Shown: one piece after another, positions 19,264-28,833 of the stretch
How the letters are laid out: the number at the start of each line of letters is the position of its first letter
Position numbering within the stretch: the first letter of the stretch is position 1
NCBI RefSeq assembly: GCF_000787815.1
Contig: NZ_BBPO01000020.1
Span: 51,991 to 115,990 of the forward strand
Direction: 5' to 3'
From: Streptacidiphilus neutrinimicus
Lineage (GTDB): Bacteria; Actinomycetota; Actinomycetes; Streptomycetales; Streptomycetaceae
DNA: 64,000 nt
Position numbers and translations under genes: made by a program
Notes under the pieces: generated by a model
The model's database searches: none
Told to the model about the DNA's origin: nothing
The model's input: only the letters and a program-made list of their open reading frames with translations

Positions 19264-19300
19264 GCGCGCGGTGCGCGCAATGGCAGGCTGTGCGGGTCGG

Positions 19301-19320
19301 GACGCCCGCCGGGCGTCTCT
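19301..19320 (+). terminator. possible terminator after the MFS gene
   Basis: A 7-bp stem GACGCCC/GGGCGTC with a GCC loop is followed by TCT. It lies 38 bp after the MFS stop codon. The stem is short, so confidence is limited. Confidence 0.4.
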
Positions 19321-19341
19321 CGGCCGAGCGGGGGTCCTGTC

Positions 19342-20322
19342 GTGGGTTTCGGTGCTGTTCCGCCCTTCGACCCGGAGTTGGGGGCCGTGCTGGCGGCCTT
19401 GGGCGCGCGGGCGCCCGAGCCGCTCACTCCGGAGGGGCTGGCGGACTGGCAGGCGCGGGACGCCGCCGCACGGCCCAGGCCGACCCTCCGGGAGCTGCGG
19501 GCCGACGGCCGGTTCGACATCGAGGAGCTGCGCGTGCCGGGCCCCGGAGGCGGGCCGCCGGTGACGCTCGTCAGCGCGCGGCCCGCCGGGCTCACCGGGC
19601 CGCTGCCGCTGCTCTACTACCTGCACGGCGGCGGGATGGTCACCGGCAACGCCTGGTCGGTGCTGCCGCGGGTGCTGCGCGAGTGGGCGCTCCCGCTCGG
19701 GCTCGCGGTGCTGTCCGTCGAGTACCGGCTCGCGCCGCGGGCGCGGTACCTCGAACCCGTCGAGGACTGCTTCGCGGGGCTGCTCTGGGCGGCCGAGCAC
19801 GCGGACGAACTCAGGCTCGACCCGGCGCGGTTCGTCCTGGGGGGGAAGAGCGCGGGCGGCGGCCTGACCGCCGCGCTCGCGCTGCTGACCCGGGACCGGA
19901 GCGGCCCTAGGGCGATCGGCCAACTGCTGCTGAGCCCCATGCTGGACGACCGCAGCGACAGCTTCTCCGCCCACCAGATGGCGGGCGCCGACCCGTGGGA
20001 CCGTGCCTCCAACGCGACCGCCTGGCAGGCCCTGCTGGGCGACCGTCACGGCGCGGCCGACGTGTCCCCGTACGCCGCGCCGGCCCGTGCCACGGACCTG
20101 GGCGGCCTGCCGCCGGCATACCTCGAGGTCGGATCGGCCGAGACCTTCCGGGACGAGGCCGTGGCCTACGCCGACGCGCTCTGGCGCGCGGGCGGGGACG
20201 CGGAGCTGCACGTCTGGCCCGGCGCCTTCCACGGGTTCGACACCGTCGCCCCGCAGGCGAGCCTCAGTCAGGACGCCCGCGAGGCCCGGCTTCGCTGGCT
20301 GCGGCGGGTCGTCAGCCGATGA
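19342..20322 (+). CDS. alpha/beta hydrolase, hormone-sensitive lipase family
   Basis: This 326-aa esterase/lipase-like hydrolase shows the HSL oxyanion motif HGGGMVTGN. The nucleophile elbow is GKSAG within LGGKSAGGGL. A probable acid residue lies in YLEVGSAETFRDEA, and the catalytic His is in WPGAFHGFDT. No signal peptide is visible, so it acts in the cytoplasm. The start is a GTG at 19342. Substrate specificity (short-chain ester, xenobiotic) is unknown. Confidence 0.88.
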   Translation: MGFGAVPPFDPELGAVLAALGARAPEPLTPEGLADWQARDAAARPRPTLRELRADGRFDIEELRVPGPGGGPPVTLVSARPAGLTGPLPLLYYLHGGGMVTGNAWSVLPRVLREWALPLGLAVLSVEYRLAPRARYLEPVEDCFAGLLWAAEHADELRLDPARFVLGGKSAGGGLTAALALLTRDRSGPRAIGQLLLSPMLDDRSDSFSAHQMAGADPWDRASNATAWQALLGDRHGAADVSPYAAPARATDLGGLPPAYLEVGSAETFRDEAVAYADALWRAGGDAELHVWPGAFHGFDTVAPQASLSQDAREARLRWLRRVVSR

Positions 20323-20388
20323 ACCGGGCGCTGTCAGTCGCGGCGGGTAGCTTCGGGCAGAAGACCGGAGGACCGGAGGAGGAGGACG

Positions 20389-21105
20389 ATGGCGACGTTC
20401 ACGCTCGTTCCCGGCGCGGACGGCCGCGCCTGGTTCTGGCACCGGCTGGTGCCCGAGCTACGGGCGCGCGGCCACGAGGCGATCATCATGGACCTCCCCA
20501 GCGAGGCCTCGGCCGGGCTGGACGAGATCGCCGACGCCGTCGTCGCGGCGGTCACGGCGGCAGGCGGAGAGGGCGCCGGCCGCGGGCTCGAGCCGCTGGT
20601 CCTGGTCGCCCAGTCCCTCGCGGGCTTCTCCGCTCCCCTGGTCTGCGAGCGGCTGCCCGTGCCGGTCGCCGAGCTGGTGCTGCTCAACGCGATGGTCCCG
20701 GTACCCGGGGAGACGGCCGGTCAGTGGTGGGAGAACACCGGGCAGGCCAAGGCGCGGTCGGACCTCGCGGAGGCCACCGGCCGCGGGCGGGTCCCTGCTT
20801 TCGACGTGCGCACGGACTTCTTCCACGACGTCCCGCCGGAGGTGACGAAGGAGGCCCTCTCCGGCGGCGCCTCCGCGCCGCCGGAGGCGTTGTTCGGGCA
20901 GCCGTGGCCGCTGGCCACGTGGCCGGACGTGCCGACCCGCTTTCTCCAGGGGCGCGAGGACCGCTTCTTCCCGCTGGAGTTCCAGCGCCGCGTGGTGCGC
21001 GAACGCCTGGGCCTGGACGTCGAGGAGATCCCAGGCGGCCATCTCGCCGCGCTCAGCCGCCCCCGCGAGCTGGCGGACCACCTGCTGCGGTCCCCTCACC
21101 TCTGA
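20389..21105 (+). CDS. alpha/beta hydrolase
   Basis: This 238-aa alpha/beta hydrolase has the HG-type start FTLVPGADGRAWFWHRLVPE. The elbow reads VAQSLAGF, with Ala where Gly usually flanks the nucleophile. RFLQGREDRFFP carries a probable acid residue, and GGHLAALSRPRELADHL the catalytic His. The arrangement resembles small esterases of the salicylate-binding-protein/methylesterase type. GGAGGAGGAGGACG precedes the ATG at 20389. It follows the HSL-type hydrolase at 66 bp and may be co-transcribed with it. Confidence 0.85.
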   Translation: MATFTLVPGADGRAWFWHRLVPELRARGHEAIIMDLPSEASAGLDEIADAVVAAVTAAGGEGAGRGLEPLVLVAQSLAGFSAPLVCERLPVPVAELVLLNAMVPVPGETAGQWWENTGQAKARSDLAEATGRGRVPAFDVRTDFFHDVPPEVTKEALSGGASAPPEALFGQPWPLATWPDVPTRFLQGREDRFFPLEFQRRVVRERLGLDVEEIPGGHLAALSRPRELADHLLRSPHL

Positions 21106-21440
21106 CGCGCCGACCACGGTGCGCGTCGGCTCCACCGGTGCGTGCGGCGGCACGTGCGTGCCAGGACCAGCCAGGCGCCCGCAAGGAGCGGGCGGCTCCT
21201 CGGGGGGCCCGCCGCCTGCTGCGCGGCCGCGGCATCGGCCGGATGTCGGGGACCCTGGACGACTGCCTCACCCGCCTGGGCCTGAAGTCCCCCGCCTGCC
21301 GGGGAACGGCCGACCGGTGACGTCGCGTCGTTGTCCAAGTGAACCGTTCGTCGACGCATCCGAGTTCGAGGCGCGTAGGGTGGTTCGGGGATGCACCGTA
21401 CGCGCACGGCGCGACGGGGACGGGGAACGGGGGCTCAGGG
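21106..21440. other. 335-bp intergenic stretch, promoter region of the DUF574 gene
   Basis: I see no convincing gene. Open frames here are Arg/Pro/Gly-rich with no start signal. A TAGGGT at about 21376-21381 could be a -10 element for the methyltransferase gene, but no clear -35 is present. Confidence 0.4.
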
Positions 21441-22292
21441 ATGGGACGACAGGCCGCCTGGCCGGGGGACGACGGAAAACGCGCGCCCTCCGCCGCGCTC
21501 GAACTGGACAGACCGCACCCGGCGCGGATCTACAACTACCTGATCGGCGGCAAGGACCACTTCGCCGTCGACCGTGAGGCCGCACACACCTTGCAGCGTC
21601 TGGTCCCGGAGAGCCGGGACGCGATGCGGCTCAACCGTGCGTTCCTCGGCCGCGCCGTCCGCGACGCGGCCGAGGCCGGGATCTCCCGGTTCCTGGACGT
21701 GGGCACCGGGATCCCGGCGCCGGGCAACACCCACGAGATCGCCCTCGACGTCCGCCCTGACGCCCGGGTCGTCTACGTCGACCGCGACCCGCTGGTGGTC
21801 ACCCACGCCCGCGCGCTCGCCGCGCACCCCGGAGTGGCCGCCACGGCGGTGCTCCAGGCGGACCTGCGCGACCCGGACGCGATCCTCGCCGCGCCGCCGG
21901 TCGCGGAGCTGACGGGCTCCGGCGAGCCGGTGGCGCTGGTGCTGGGCGCGGTGCTGCACTTCCTGGAGGACCCGGACGAGCCGCACGCGGCCGTGCGCCG
22001 ACTGTTGGAGCCGCTGGCGCCGGGCAGCAGGCTGATCGTCAGCCATGTCTGCCACGAGTCGCGGTGGGTCGACGACGCGGACCGCGAGCGGGCCGTCGAG
22101 GTCACCGCGCTCTACCGGGAGACGGTCGACCGGCTCGCCCCGCGCGGGGCGGACGCCATCGAGGCGTTCTTCGCCGGTCTGGACCTGCTGCCGCCCGGCC
22201 TGGTCCCGTGCGCGGCCTGGGGCGCGGATGCGTCGGTCGGCGAGCTGCGCGCCACGCGCGGCTTCCTGGCCGGCGTCGCCGTCAAGCGCTGA
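21441..22292 (+). CDS. SAM-dependent methyltransferase, DUF574 family
   Basis: This 283-aa protein belongs to the actinomycete family recognised by PARIYNYLIGGKDHFAVDREA near the N-terminus. The SAM site is FLDVGTGIPAPGNTHEIA, with VVYVDRDPLVV as the acidic ribose-binding loop and VLGAVLHFLEDPDEP as the post-motif. Streptomyces genomes carry many such paralogues, usually next to small regulators; their substrates are unknown. The ATG at 21441 follows GGGGGCTCAGGG. A second family member lies at 35056-35898 in this window. Confidence 0.88.
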   Translation: MGRQAAWPGDDGKRAPSAALELDRPHPARIYNYLIGGKDHFAVDREAAHTLQRLVPESRDAMRLNRAFLGRAVRDAAEAGISRFLDVGTGIPAPGNTHEIALDVRPDARVVYVDRDPLVVTHARALAAHPGVAATAVLQADLRDPDAILAAPPVAELTGSGEPVALVLGAVLHFLEDPDEPHAAVRRLLEPLAPGSRLIVSHVCHESRWVDDADRERAVEVTALYRETVDRLAPRGADAIEAFFAGLDLLPPGLVPCAAWGADASVGELRATRGFLAGVAVKR

Positions 22293-22469
22293 GCGGCCGG
22301 GCGCGTCCCGGCGGTCGGCGGGCGCGTCCGGACAGCCGCGTGGTGCCGAACCTTACGGTGCGGCCCCACGCGGTAGTGGGGGCCCACTTTGACGCGACGT
22401 CAGGCACGCGGCGGCGCGGGCGGGTTGTCCTGGGGCCCGGCCTTCGGCGCGCCGGGGGGGCGGCCCGTA

Positions 22470-23381
22470 CTACGTCGGGCGGTAGGCCACGTCCTCCTGC
22501 GTCGGCGTGGGCTGCTGGACGGGCCCCGCCTGCGGGGGAACGGGCGGCGGGGCGTAGCCCGGCGCGGGCTGCGCACCGGGCTGCGGCGCCGGACCCGGCT
22601 GCGGCACCGGACCGGGTTGCGGCTGGCCCTGCTGCTGGTGCGGCATCGGCTGCGCGGGGTAGCCCGGCTGCGGCTGACCGGGCTGACCCGGCTGCGGCTG
22701 ACCGGGCTGACCCGGCTGCACGGAGTAGCCGGGCACTGGCTGCTGCGGGTAGGGCTGGACCGGTCCGGGCTGCTGCGGGAAGGGCTGCCCCGGTGCGGGC
22801 ATCCGCGCCTGACCCGCCATCGGACCGACGGGCATCGGCCGCGGACCCGCGTGCGCGTTGCCGCGCGAGGTCGCCAGCATGGCCAGCAGCGTGCCGACGG
22901 CGATGAGCAGCTCGACGATCATGATGAGGTAGAACCAGAGGTTGTGGCCCAGGGTGAACGCGTGGCGCCCGTCGGAGGTCCGCAGCGCGTCCAGCAGCGA
23001 GGTGGCCGTCGGGTAGCCGTTCAGCGCCATGGTGACCCCGATGGCCGCCCGTCCCCAGGTACGGCCGCCCAGCGAGCCGAGGATCCCGGCGCCCAGCACC
23101 GCGCAGGTCGCGACGTCACCGGCCGTGAACTGGGTCGGCGCGTCGATCCAGTGGTCCCCGAGCCCGAACAGGTTCAGCAGGGCGTCCAGGTGGCCCGGCG
23201 CGTCGACCAGCGTGAGCAGCAGGAGCAGAGCCTCCATCAGCAGCATCGCCCCGGCGCCGACCACGGCGACCGCGGCCTTTCCGCCGCCGGCCTGCCCCGC
23301 GCCGGACGGACCGGCTCCGCCACGCGGCGGCTGCGGCGCCGGCACCGGGCCGCCGATCGGACCGCTTGGGTTGAACGACAT
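22470..23381 (-). CDS. membrane protein with Pro/Gln-rich C-terminal tail
   Basis: This 303-aa protein has a short Pro/Gly-rich cytoplasmic N-terminus and about four transmembrane helices (AVAVVGAGAMLLMEALLLLL, DVATCAVLGAGILGSL and others up to about residue 180). A roughly 120-residue tail is dominated by Pro, Gln and Gly, including GQPGQPQP repeats. GGGGAGAGTTCACCG precedes the ATG at 23381. Such tails occur in many Streptomyces membrane proteins of unknown role. It stands alone between the DUF574 and UDG genes. Confidence 0.78.
   Translation of the reverse strand: MSFNPSGPIGGPVPAPQPPRGGAGPSGAGQAGGGKAAVAVVGAGAMLLMEALLLLLTLVDAPGHLDALLNLFGLGDHWIDAPTQFTAGDVATCAVLGAGILGSLGGRTWGRAAIGVTMALNGYPTATSLLDALRTSDGRHAFTLGHNLWFYLIMIVELLIAVGTLLAMLATSRGNAHAGPRPMPVGPMAGQARMPAPGQPFPQQPGPVQPYPQQPVPGYSVQPGQPGQPQPGQPGQPQPGYPAQPMPHQQQGQPQPGPVPQPGPAPQPGAQPAPGYAPPPVPPQAGPVQQPTPTQEDVAYRPT
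22666..22713. repeat. 24-bp in-frame tandem repeat
   Basis: Two identical 24-bp units (22666-22689 and 22690-22713) encode an eight-residue Pro/Gln/Gly repeat in the tail of the membrane protein at 22470-23381. Degenerate copies continue on either side. Confidence 0.8.
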
Positions 23382-23485
23382 CGGTGAACTCTCCCCTTCC
23401 GTGCGCACATCCCCGTGGTGCGCCACCGGTCGAGGGTATCGGGCGGGTCGGGGACGGGCGGCCCGCCCCCGGACGCCGCGGCGGC

Positions 23486-24268
23486 TCAGGCCCCGTCGTG
23501 ACCGTGCAGCGCGCCGCCCGCCGACTCCCAGGCCTCGGCGATGACTTCGCGCAGCATGGCGGGGGTGAGCCGACCGGTGAAGGTGTTCTGCTGACTGACG
23601 TGGTAGCAGCCGAACAGTGTCAACGCCTGCACGTCGCCTGCGGGTTCGACGGGCGGCAGCACCACGCGCACGCCGTGTCCGAACACCGGACGCGGCCGTG
23701 GCACGGCCCAGCCGGAGGCGGCCAGCACGGGCAGCACGGCCTGCCAGCCGAAGGCGCCGAGGGCGACGACCGCGCGCACCGTCGGCCGGAGCAGGGCCAG
23801 TTCGCGCGTCAGCCAGGGGCGGCAGGTGTCGCGTTCGTGCGTCGTCGGCCGGTTGTCGGGCGGGGCGCAGTGCACCGGGGCGGTGAACCGCACACCGTGC
23901 AGCAGCAGCCCGTCGTCGCGGCTGACGGAGGTGGGCTGGGAGGCCAGGCCGAGATCGTGCAGGGCGGCCACGAGGACGTCGCCCGAGCGGTCGCCGGTGA
24001 ACATCCGGCCGGTGCGGTTGCCGCCGTGCGCGGCCGGGGCCAGGCCCACCAGCAGCAGCGACGCGTCGGCCGGCCCGAAGCCCGGCACGGGCAGCGCCCA
24101 GTAGTCGTGGTCGGCGAAGGAACGCCGCCGGACCCGGCCCGCCTCCTCGCGCCACGCGACCAGGCGCGGGCAGGCGTAGCAGCGGCTGACGGCAGCGTCG
24201 AGCCCCGCGAGGTCCCGCGCCTTCGGCGCCTCCTCGCGGGGCTCGGTCACCCGGTCCGGCAGGCTCAC
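23486..24268 (-). CDS. uracil-DNA glycosylase, type 5 (UdgB-like)
   Basis: This 260-aa DNA repair glycosylase belongs to the Fe-S cluster UDG group. It would remove uracil and other deaminated bases. Cluster Cys candidates are RCYACPR near residue 30, VHCAPP and RDTCRPW. The active-site motif reads GLAPAAHGGNRTGRMFTGD, and the second motif GCYHVSQQNTFTGRLT has the His of the family HPS/HVS site. Absence of Asp/Asn in motif 1 fits type 5 rather than type 4. The start is a GTG at 24268 that overlaps the Clp ATPase stop codon (GTGA), so translation is probably coupled. Confidence 0.88.
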   Translation of the reverse strand: MSLPDRVTEPREEAPKARDLAGLDAAVSRCYACPRLVAWREEAGRVRRRSFADHDYWALPVPGFGPADASLLLVGLAPAAHGGNRTGRMFTGDRSGDVLVAALHDLGLASQPTSVSRDDGLLLHGVRFTAPVHCAPPDNRPTTHERDTCRPWLTRELALLRPTVRAVVALGAFGWQAVLPVLAASGWAVPRPRPVFGHGVRVVLPPVEPAGDVQALTLFGCYHVSQQNTFTGRLTPAMLREVIAEAWESAGGALHGHDGA

Positions 24269-26826
24269 CCTTGCGCGGACTCCTCGGGCTTCCCGGCGGT
24301 CTCGGGAGCGGCCTGCGCCGCGGTGTCGGTCGCCGCGGCGGCCGCGTCGGGCTTCCTCACCTTGCAGACCAGGGCGTCGCCCTGCACGTCCGCGACGATC
24401 GTGTCGCCCGGGGAGGCCTCGCCGCCGAGCAGCAGCGAGGCGATGCGGTTGTCCAGCTCGGACTGGATGGTGCGGCGCAGCGGGCGCGCGCCGAACTCCG
24501 GCTGGTGCCCGTGCGCGACCAGCAGGTCGCGGGCGGCCTGGGTGACCTCCAACTGCATGCCCTGCGACTGCACCCGCCGCTCGCTGCGCCGCAGCAGCAG
24601 GTCCACGATGTTGTTCAGCTCCTCCTTGGTGAGGGCGTGGAAGATGATCGTGTCGTCGATGCGGTTGAGGAACTCCGGCGGGAAGTGGCCCTGCAGATCC
24701 GCCATCAACTGCTCGCGGATGCTGTCGGTGTCGCCGTGGTGGGCCAGGATCCGGTGGGCCCCGATGTTGCTGGTGAGAATGACGACGGTGTGGCGGAAGT
24801 CGACGGTGCGGCCCTGGGCGTCCGTCAGCCGGCCGTCGTCGAGCACCTGCAGCAGGGCGTTGAAGACGTCGGGGTGGGCCTTCTCGACCTCGTCGAAGAG
24901 CAGCACGCTGTAGGGCTTGCGGCGGACCTTCTCGGTCAGCTGGCCCGCCTCCTCGTACCCGACGTACCCGGGAGGCGCGCCGACCAGGCGGGAGACGGTG
25001 TGCTTCTCCTGGAACTCGCTCATGTCGAAGCGGATCAGCCGGTCCTCGTCACCGAAGAGCAGCTCGGCCAGCGCCTTGGCCAGCTCCGTCTTGCCGACGC
25101 CCGTCGGTCCGAGGAAGAGGAACGAGCCCACCGGGCGGTTCGGGTCGCCCATGCCCGCCCGGTTGCGGCGCACCGCCTCGGAGATGGCGACGACCGCCTC
25201 GTCCTGGCCGACGACCCGAGCGTGCAGCTCCTGCTCCAGCTTGAGCAGCTTGGCCTTCTCGTCCTGGGTCAGCTGGGTGACGGGGATGCCGGTGCGGCGC
25301 GAGACCACCTCGGCGATGTCGTCGACCGTCACCGCCATCACGCCCTCCCGGCGCTCGGCGATGCCCGCCAACTCGCCCTCCGCCTGGGCGAGCTGCTCCT
25401 TCAGCCCCTTCGCCGCCTCGAAGTCCTCGGCGGCGATGGCCTGGTCCTTCTCCCGCCTCAGCTTGGCGATCCGGTCCTGGCGGTCACCCGCCTCCGTCGA
25501 GCGGCTCAGCGACTTGATCCGCACCCGGGCGCCCGCCTGGTCCATCAGGTCGATGGCCTTGTCCGGCAGGAACCGGTCGGAGATGTAGCGGTCGGAGAGC
25601 TCGGCGGCGGCGCGCAGCGCCTCGTCGGTGAACCGCACCTGGTGGTGGGCCTCGTAGGCGTCACGCAGGCCCTGGAGGATCTGCACCGTCTCCTCGACGC
25701 TCGGCTCCGGGATCAGCACCGGCTGGAAGCGCCGCTCAAGGGCGGCGTCCTTCTCGATGTACTTGCGGTACTCGTCGATCGTCGTCGCGCCGATGACGTG
25801 CAGCTCGCCGCGGGAGAGCGCGGGCTTGAGCATGTTGCCCGCGTCCATGGCCCCCTCGCCCCCGGCGCCCGCGCCGACGACGGTGTGCAGCTCGTCGATG
25901 AACAGGACGAGGGAGTCGGTCGACTCCTGGACCTCGTCGATGACGTTTTTCAGCCGCTCCTCGAACTCGCCGCGGTACTTGGCCCCGGCGACCATGCCGG
26001 CCAGGTCGAGCGAGACGACGCGCTTGCCGCGCAGGGTCTCCGGCACCTCGTCGGCGACGATGCGCTGCGCCAGCCCCTCGACGATCGCGGTCTTGCCGAC
26101 GCCCGGCTCGCCGATGAGCACCGGGTTGTTCTTCGACCGGCGGGAGAGGATCTCGATGGTCTGCTCGATCTCCTCGGCCCGCCCGACGACCGGGTCGAGC
26201 TTTCCGGCCTTCGCCTCCTCGGTGAGGTCGCGGCCGTACTCGTCGAGCGTGGGGGTGTCCGTCCCGGGCTTCGACGACGCGCGTTCACCGGCCGCGGCCC
26301 GGTCCGAATCTCCGCGCAGCCGCTCGACGTCGACACCGCCGGTGCCGAGGAGGCGGCCCGCGCCGGAGTCCGGGTCGTCCAGCAGCGCACCAAGGATGTG
26401 CTCGGGCCCGATGTAGGAGCCGCCGCCGGCCTGCGAGCGCGCGTGCGCGGCGATGAGCACGCGCTTCGCGGCGGGCGTCAGGCTCGGCTCGGCGGACGGC
26501 GTCCCCGCGACCCCCGGCAGCATCTTGTCGATCGCCTGCGCGAGGGCGTCGGGATCGACACCGGCCTGGGCGAGCAGCGAGCGCGCCGGCTCGACCAGGC
26601 AGGCCGCCCACAGCAGGTGCTCGGTGTCCAGGTCCTCGCTGCCGTCCTCGGCGGCCTTCTGCTGGGCCCGCCCGATCAGCTCACGCGCGGACTCGGTCAG
26701 CAGCTTGCCGATCGGCACCCGCTGGACCGCGGGCGGCGAGGAGGCGGGAGACATTCCGAAGAAGCGGTTGAGCAGATCGGAGAACGGGTCTTGACCACCG
26801 TAGGAGCCGAAGGTGGACATCGACAT
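24265..26826 (-). CDS. AAA+ Clp ATPase, ClpC-like but without the ClpP-binding loop
   Basis: This 853-aa Hsp100 unfoldase has a Clp N-domain, first AAA module (Walker A GEPGVGKT, Walker [11 protein letters not shown]), a short UVR-type middle domain ([20 protein letters not shown]), second AAA module ([18 protein letters not shown]) and an Ala-rich tail. ClpC proteins carry an LGF/IGF loop after TSNxG for ClpP docking. Here [20 protein letters not shown] runs straight to PEFLNRID with no such tripeptide, as in ClpB. It is therefore more likely a ClpP-independent disaggregase. GGAGG lies upstream of the ATG at 26826. The 3' end overlaps the UDG gene by 4 bp. Confidence 0.9.
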   Translation of the reverse strand: MSMSTFGSYGGQDPFSDLLNRFFGMSPASSPPAVQRVPIGKLLTESARELIGRAQQKAAEDGSEDLDTEHLLWAACLVEPARSLLAQAGVDPDALAQAIDKMLPGVAGTPSAEPSLTPAAKRVLIAAHARSQAGGGSYIGPEHILGALLDDPDSGAGRLLGTGGVDVERLRGDSDRAAAGERASSKPGTDTPTLDEYGRDLTEEAKAGKLDPVVGRAEEIEQTIEILSRRSKNNPVLIGEPGVGKTAIVEGLAQRIVADEVPETLRGKRVVSLDLAGMVAGAKYRGEFEERLKNVIDEVQESTDSLVLFIDELHTVVGAGAGGEGAMDAGNMLKPALSRGELHVIGATTIDEYRKYIEKDAALERRFQPVLIPEPSVEETVQILQGLRDAYEAHHQVRFTDEALRAAAELSDRYISDRFLPDKAIDLMDQAGARVRIKSLSRSTEAGDRQDRIAKLRREKDQAIAAEDFEAAKGLKEQLAQAEGELAGIAERREGVMAVTVDDIAEVVSRRTGIPVTQLTQDEKAKLLKLEQELHARVVGQDEAVVAISEAVRRNRAGMGDPNRPVGSFLFLGPTGVGKTELAKALAELLFGDEDRLIRFDMSEFQEKHTVSRLVGAPPGYVGYEEAGQLTEKVRRKPYSVLLFDEVEKAHPDVFNALLQVLDDGRLTDAQGRTVDFRHTVVILTSNIGAHRILAHHGDTDSIREQLMADLQGHFPPEFLNRIDDTIIFHALTKEELNNIVDLLLRRSERRVQSQGMQLEVTQAARDLLVAHGHQPEFGARPLRRTIQSELDNRIASLLLGGEASPGDTIVADVQGDALVCKVRKPDAAAAATDTAAQAAPETAGKPEESAQG

Positions 26827-26952
26827 GAAAGTACAGCCTCCTCACCCCCGAGTCGGCATGACGGCTCCATTCAACCCCGGAATCCCGGGGCGCACATGTG
26901 CAACCGGGCGCGCTGCACCCATCCAGGGGCGAGGCGGAGCGAGCTCAGGCGA

Positions 26953-27771
26953 TCACGAGAAGAGCCTGTTCAGCTCGACCCAGCCCAGATCGGCCTTGGT
27001 GGCGCTCGCCGTGCCCTGTCCGAGGATCTCGCGCGCCGCCTTGTCCGTCAGGGCGTAGGCCGCCTCCGCGATCGACGCGCCCGCGCTGATCCGGGCCGCG
27101 CCCGCCGCCGCCAGGGCCGGGACCGGGAGGGTGTCCGCGGCCACCGTCACGTTCAGCGGCAGCGTGACCTCCTTGGCCAGCGCGGCCACCGCCTCCGCGC
27201 TCAGGGCGCCGAAGACGAAGACGCCGCTCGCGCCCGCCGCCGCGTACGCCGCCGCGCGCGCGACCGTCTCCTCGTGGTGGCGGCCGCGCTGCTCGGCCGG
27301 GAGACGGTGGGTGTCGATGCGGGCGTTGATGAACAGCGGCATGCCGAGCGCCTCGGCCGCCTCGCGTGCGGCGGCGATCCGGGCGGCGTTCTCGTCGACC
27401 GGCCCGAGCGAGTCCTCGATGTTGACGCCCACGACACCGGCCTCGACGACGGCGCGGATCGTCTCCGCGAGCCCTGGCGGGTCCTCGGCGTAACCGCGCT
27501 CGATGTCCGCCGTCACCGGGACGGAGACGGCCTGGACGATGCGTGCGGCCGCGGCGACGCCCGCCTCACGGGTCAGCCGGCCGCCGTCCGCCGCGCCGAG
27601 CGACCAGGCGAGCCCGGCGCTGGTGGTGGCGACCGCCGCCGCGCCCGCGGCCTCGACGATGCGCGCGGACGCGACGTCCCACGCGTTGGGCAGCACCAGC
27701 GGGCGACCGGGCTGGTGAAGCGAGTGGAAGTGCCGGGCCTTCGCGACGAGTTCGACGTCAACCTTGGTCAT
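26953..27771 (-). CDS. isocitrate lyase/PEP mutase superfamily enzyme
   Basis: This 272-aa alpha/beta-barrel enzyme would form or break C-C or P-C bonds of 2-oxo acids with Mg2+. Visible motifs are LPNAWDVASARIVEAAGA, ATTSAGLAWSLG, VTADIERGY (metal-binding Asp) and GVNIEDSLG. It lacks the KKCGH-type catalytic loop of true isocitrate lyase and is shorter. It fits the broad PEP mutase-like group (oxaloacetate decarboxylase, methylisocitrate-lyase-like). No phosphonate or propionate genes adjoin it, so the reaction is open. The ATG at 27771 has only a weak Shine-Dalgarno. Confidence 0.85.
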   Translation of the reverse strand: MTKVDVELVAKARHFHSLHQPGRPLVLPNAWDVASARIVEAAGAAAVATTSAGLAWSLGAADGGRLTREAGVAAAARIVQAVSVPVTADIERGYAEDPPGLAETIRAVVEAGVVGVNIEDSLGPVDENAARIAAAREAAEALGMPLFINARIDTHRLPAEQRGRHHEETVARAAAYAAAGASGVFVFGALSAEAVAALAKEVTLPLNVTVAADTLPVPALAAAGAARISAGASIAEAAYALTDKAAREILGQGTASATKADLGWVELNRLFS

Positions 27772-27873
27772 GCGTTCATCCCATCACACGCCGCCGACAA
27801 CGAGGGGCTCTGTCCGGAACCCGCGAGGCCGGGAGCCCGCGGGCGTCGCCCGTGCCGCAGGCCCCGCACCGCA

Positions 27874-27906
27874 CCGGCCCGGCCGCGCGGGGCGCGGTCG
27901 GGCCGG
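27874..27906 (-). terminator. probable hairpin terminator
   Basis: CCGGCCCG (27874-27881) and CGGGCCGG (27899-27906) pair perfectly across a GC-rich 17-nt loop that can fold further. It lies 46 bp beyond the stop of the small protein at 27952. There is no T run. Confidence 0.4.
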
Positions 27907-27951
27907 CAGGCAGGTCACGCGGCCCCCGGGTCAACCCGGAGCCGCCGCAGA

Positions 27952-28152
27952 TCAGTTGTGGCCGAAGCGCTTCTCCTTCTTGCGCGAGTGGCGCATCGGC
28001 ATGTCGCCGGAGGCGTCCATCGGTTCCATGCCCGCTGTCTGCTGACCGGCCTTCATGTCCGCGAGCATCGCCTTGTCGTGCGTCTGCGCGCGGCTCGGGG
28101 TGTGAGCCGCCGACTGCTTCTGCTTGCGGGGCTGGTTCTTGACCTTCGTCAT
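27952..28152 (-). CDS. 66-aa basic hypothetical protein
   Basis: This small hydrophilic protein is rich in Lys, Met and His (MTKVKNQPRKQKQSAAHTPS; C-terminal RHSRKKEKRFGHN). It has no membrane segment and no recognised domain. GGGAGAGAACATC precedes the ATG at 28152, which supports a real gene. A second small His/Met/Arg-rich gene lies 149 bp upstream on the same strand (28302-28586). The two may be related small proteins of one unit. Confidence 0.7.
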   Translation of the reverse strand: MTKVKNQPRKQKQSAAHTPSRAQTHDKAMLADMKAGQQTAGMEPMDASGDMPMRHSRKKEKRFGHN

Positions 28153-28301
28153 GATGTTCTCTCCCGAAGGGGGGTGAGGCGCCGTGCCCGGGGGTCCGGG
28201 CGGGACTCTCGGCGCACGCCTTCACCCTGACAGCGCCGGTCCACGATCGCATCTCGAACGGTCACGGAACGTGACCGCAGCGGGTGGCGCCGTCCGGGAA
28301 T

Positions 28302-28586
28302 TCACCGCCCGCTGAGGGCCGAGTGCTGTTCCGCGCCGCGGTGCCGGTGCCCCGGCACGATGTCGTGCGCGGCGGCCATGCGGGAGCCGGACCACTGCGT
28401 ACGGCGGTCGCCCGCGGCGTGGTGGGCGAAGGCGGGGGCCATGGGACCGGCGTCGGCGCGGCCGCCCACGCCCGGCATGGGCTGGGGCATCCCCGCCACG
28501 GTGTCGGCCGACGTGCCGGTCATGCCGGTCCTGCGCAGCAGGTCCTCCGCGCTCCGGCGCAGCTTCCTGGACTGACGAGCGGCCAT
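28302..28586 (-). CDS. 94-aa hypothetical protein
   Basis: This short protein starts MAARQSRKLRRSAEDLLRR, a basic amphipathic helix. A Gly/Met/Pro-rich middle (AGMPQPMPGVGG) and a His/Arg-rich tail follow. No domain is recognised. I chose the ATG at 28586 because GGAGAGGAGAGCCGC precedes it; the longer upstream reading is Arg-rich noise. Its neighbour downstream is the 66-aa basic protein on the same strand. Function is unknown. Confidence 0.6.
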   Translation of the reverse strand: MAARQSRKLRRSAEDLLRRTGMTGTSADTVAGMPQPMPGVGGRADAGPMAPAFAHHAAGDRRTQWSGSRMAAAHDIVPGHRHRGAEQHSALSGR

Positions 28587-28833
28587 CGCGGCTCTCCTCT
28601 CCGCGCGCCTGCCGCGCGCTTCGTGCTCGCGCCTGCCGCCGCCCCGGTCCGGACGGGAGCCGGAGCGGTGTCTGCCCAAGTCTAGTGAGGTCGGGGTGCT
28701 TTCGTCCCGACGGGCGAACGGCCGCCGCGGACGGCGCGGTCACGCCATACTCGCCGTGGTACTGGGTACTCGGCGTGAACGAACGGACACGGGTGGATAC
28801 CCGTGGACATCCGGCGGACCTCCAGGGGGGCGT

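Noticed and set aside
26892..26901. GCACATGTGC palindrome upstream of the Clp ATPase gene
   Set aside because: A 10-bp palindrome next to an imperfect CCCCGG/CCGGGG repeat. I see no match to HspR or ClgR sites and no clear promoter, so I do not call an operator.
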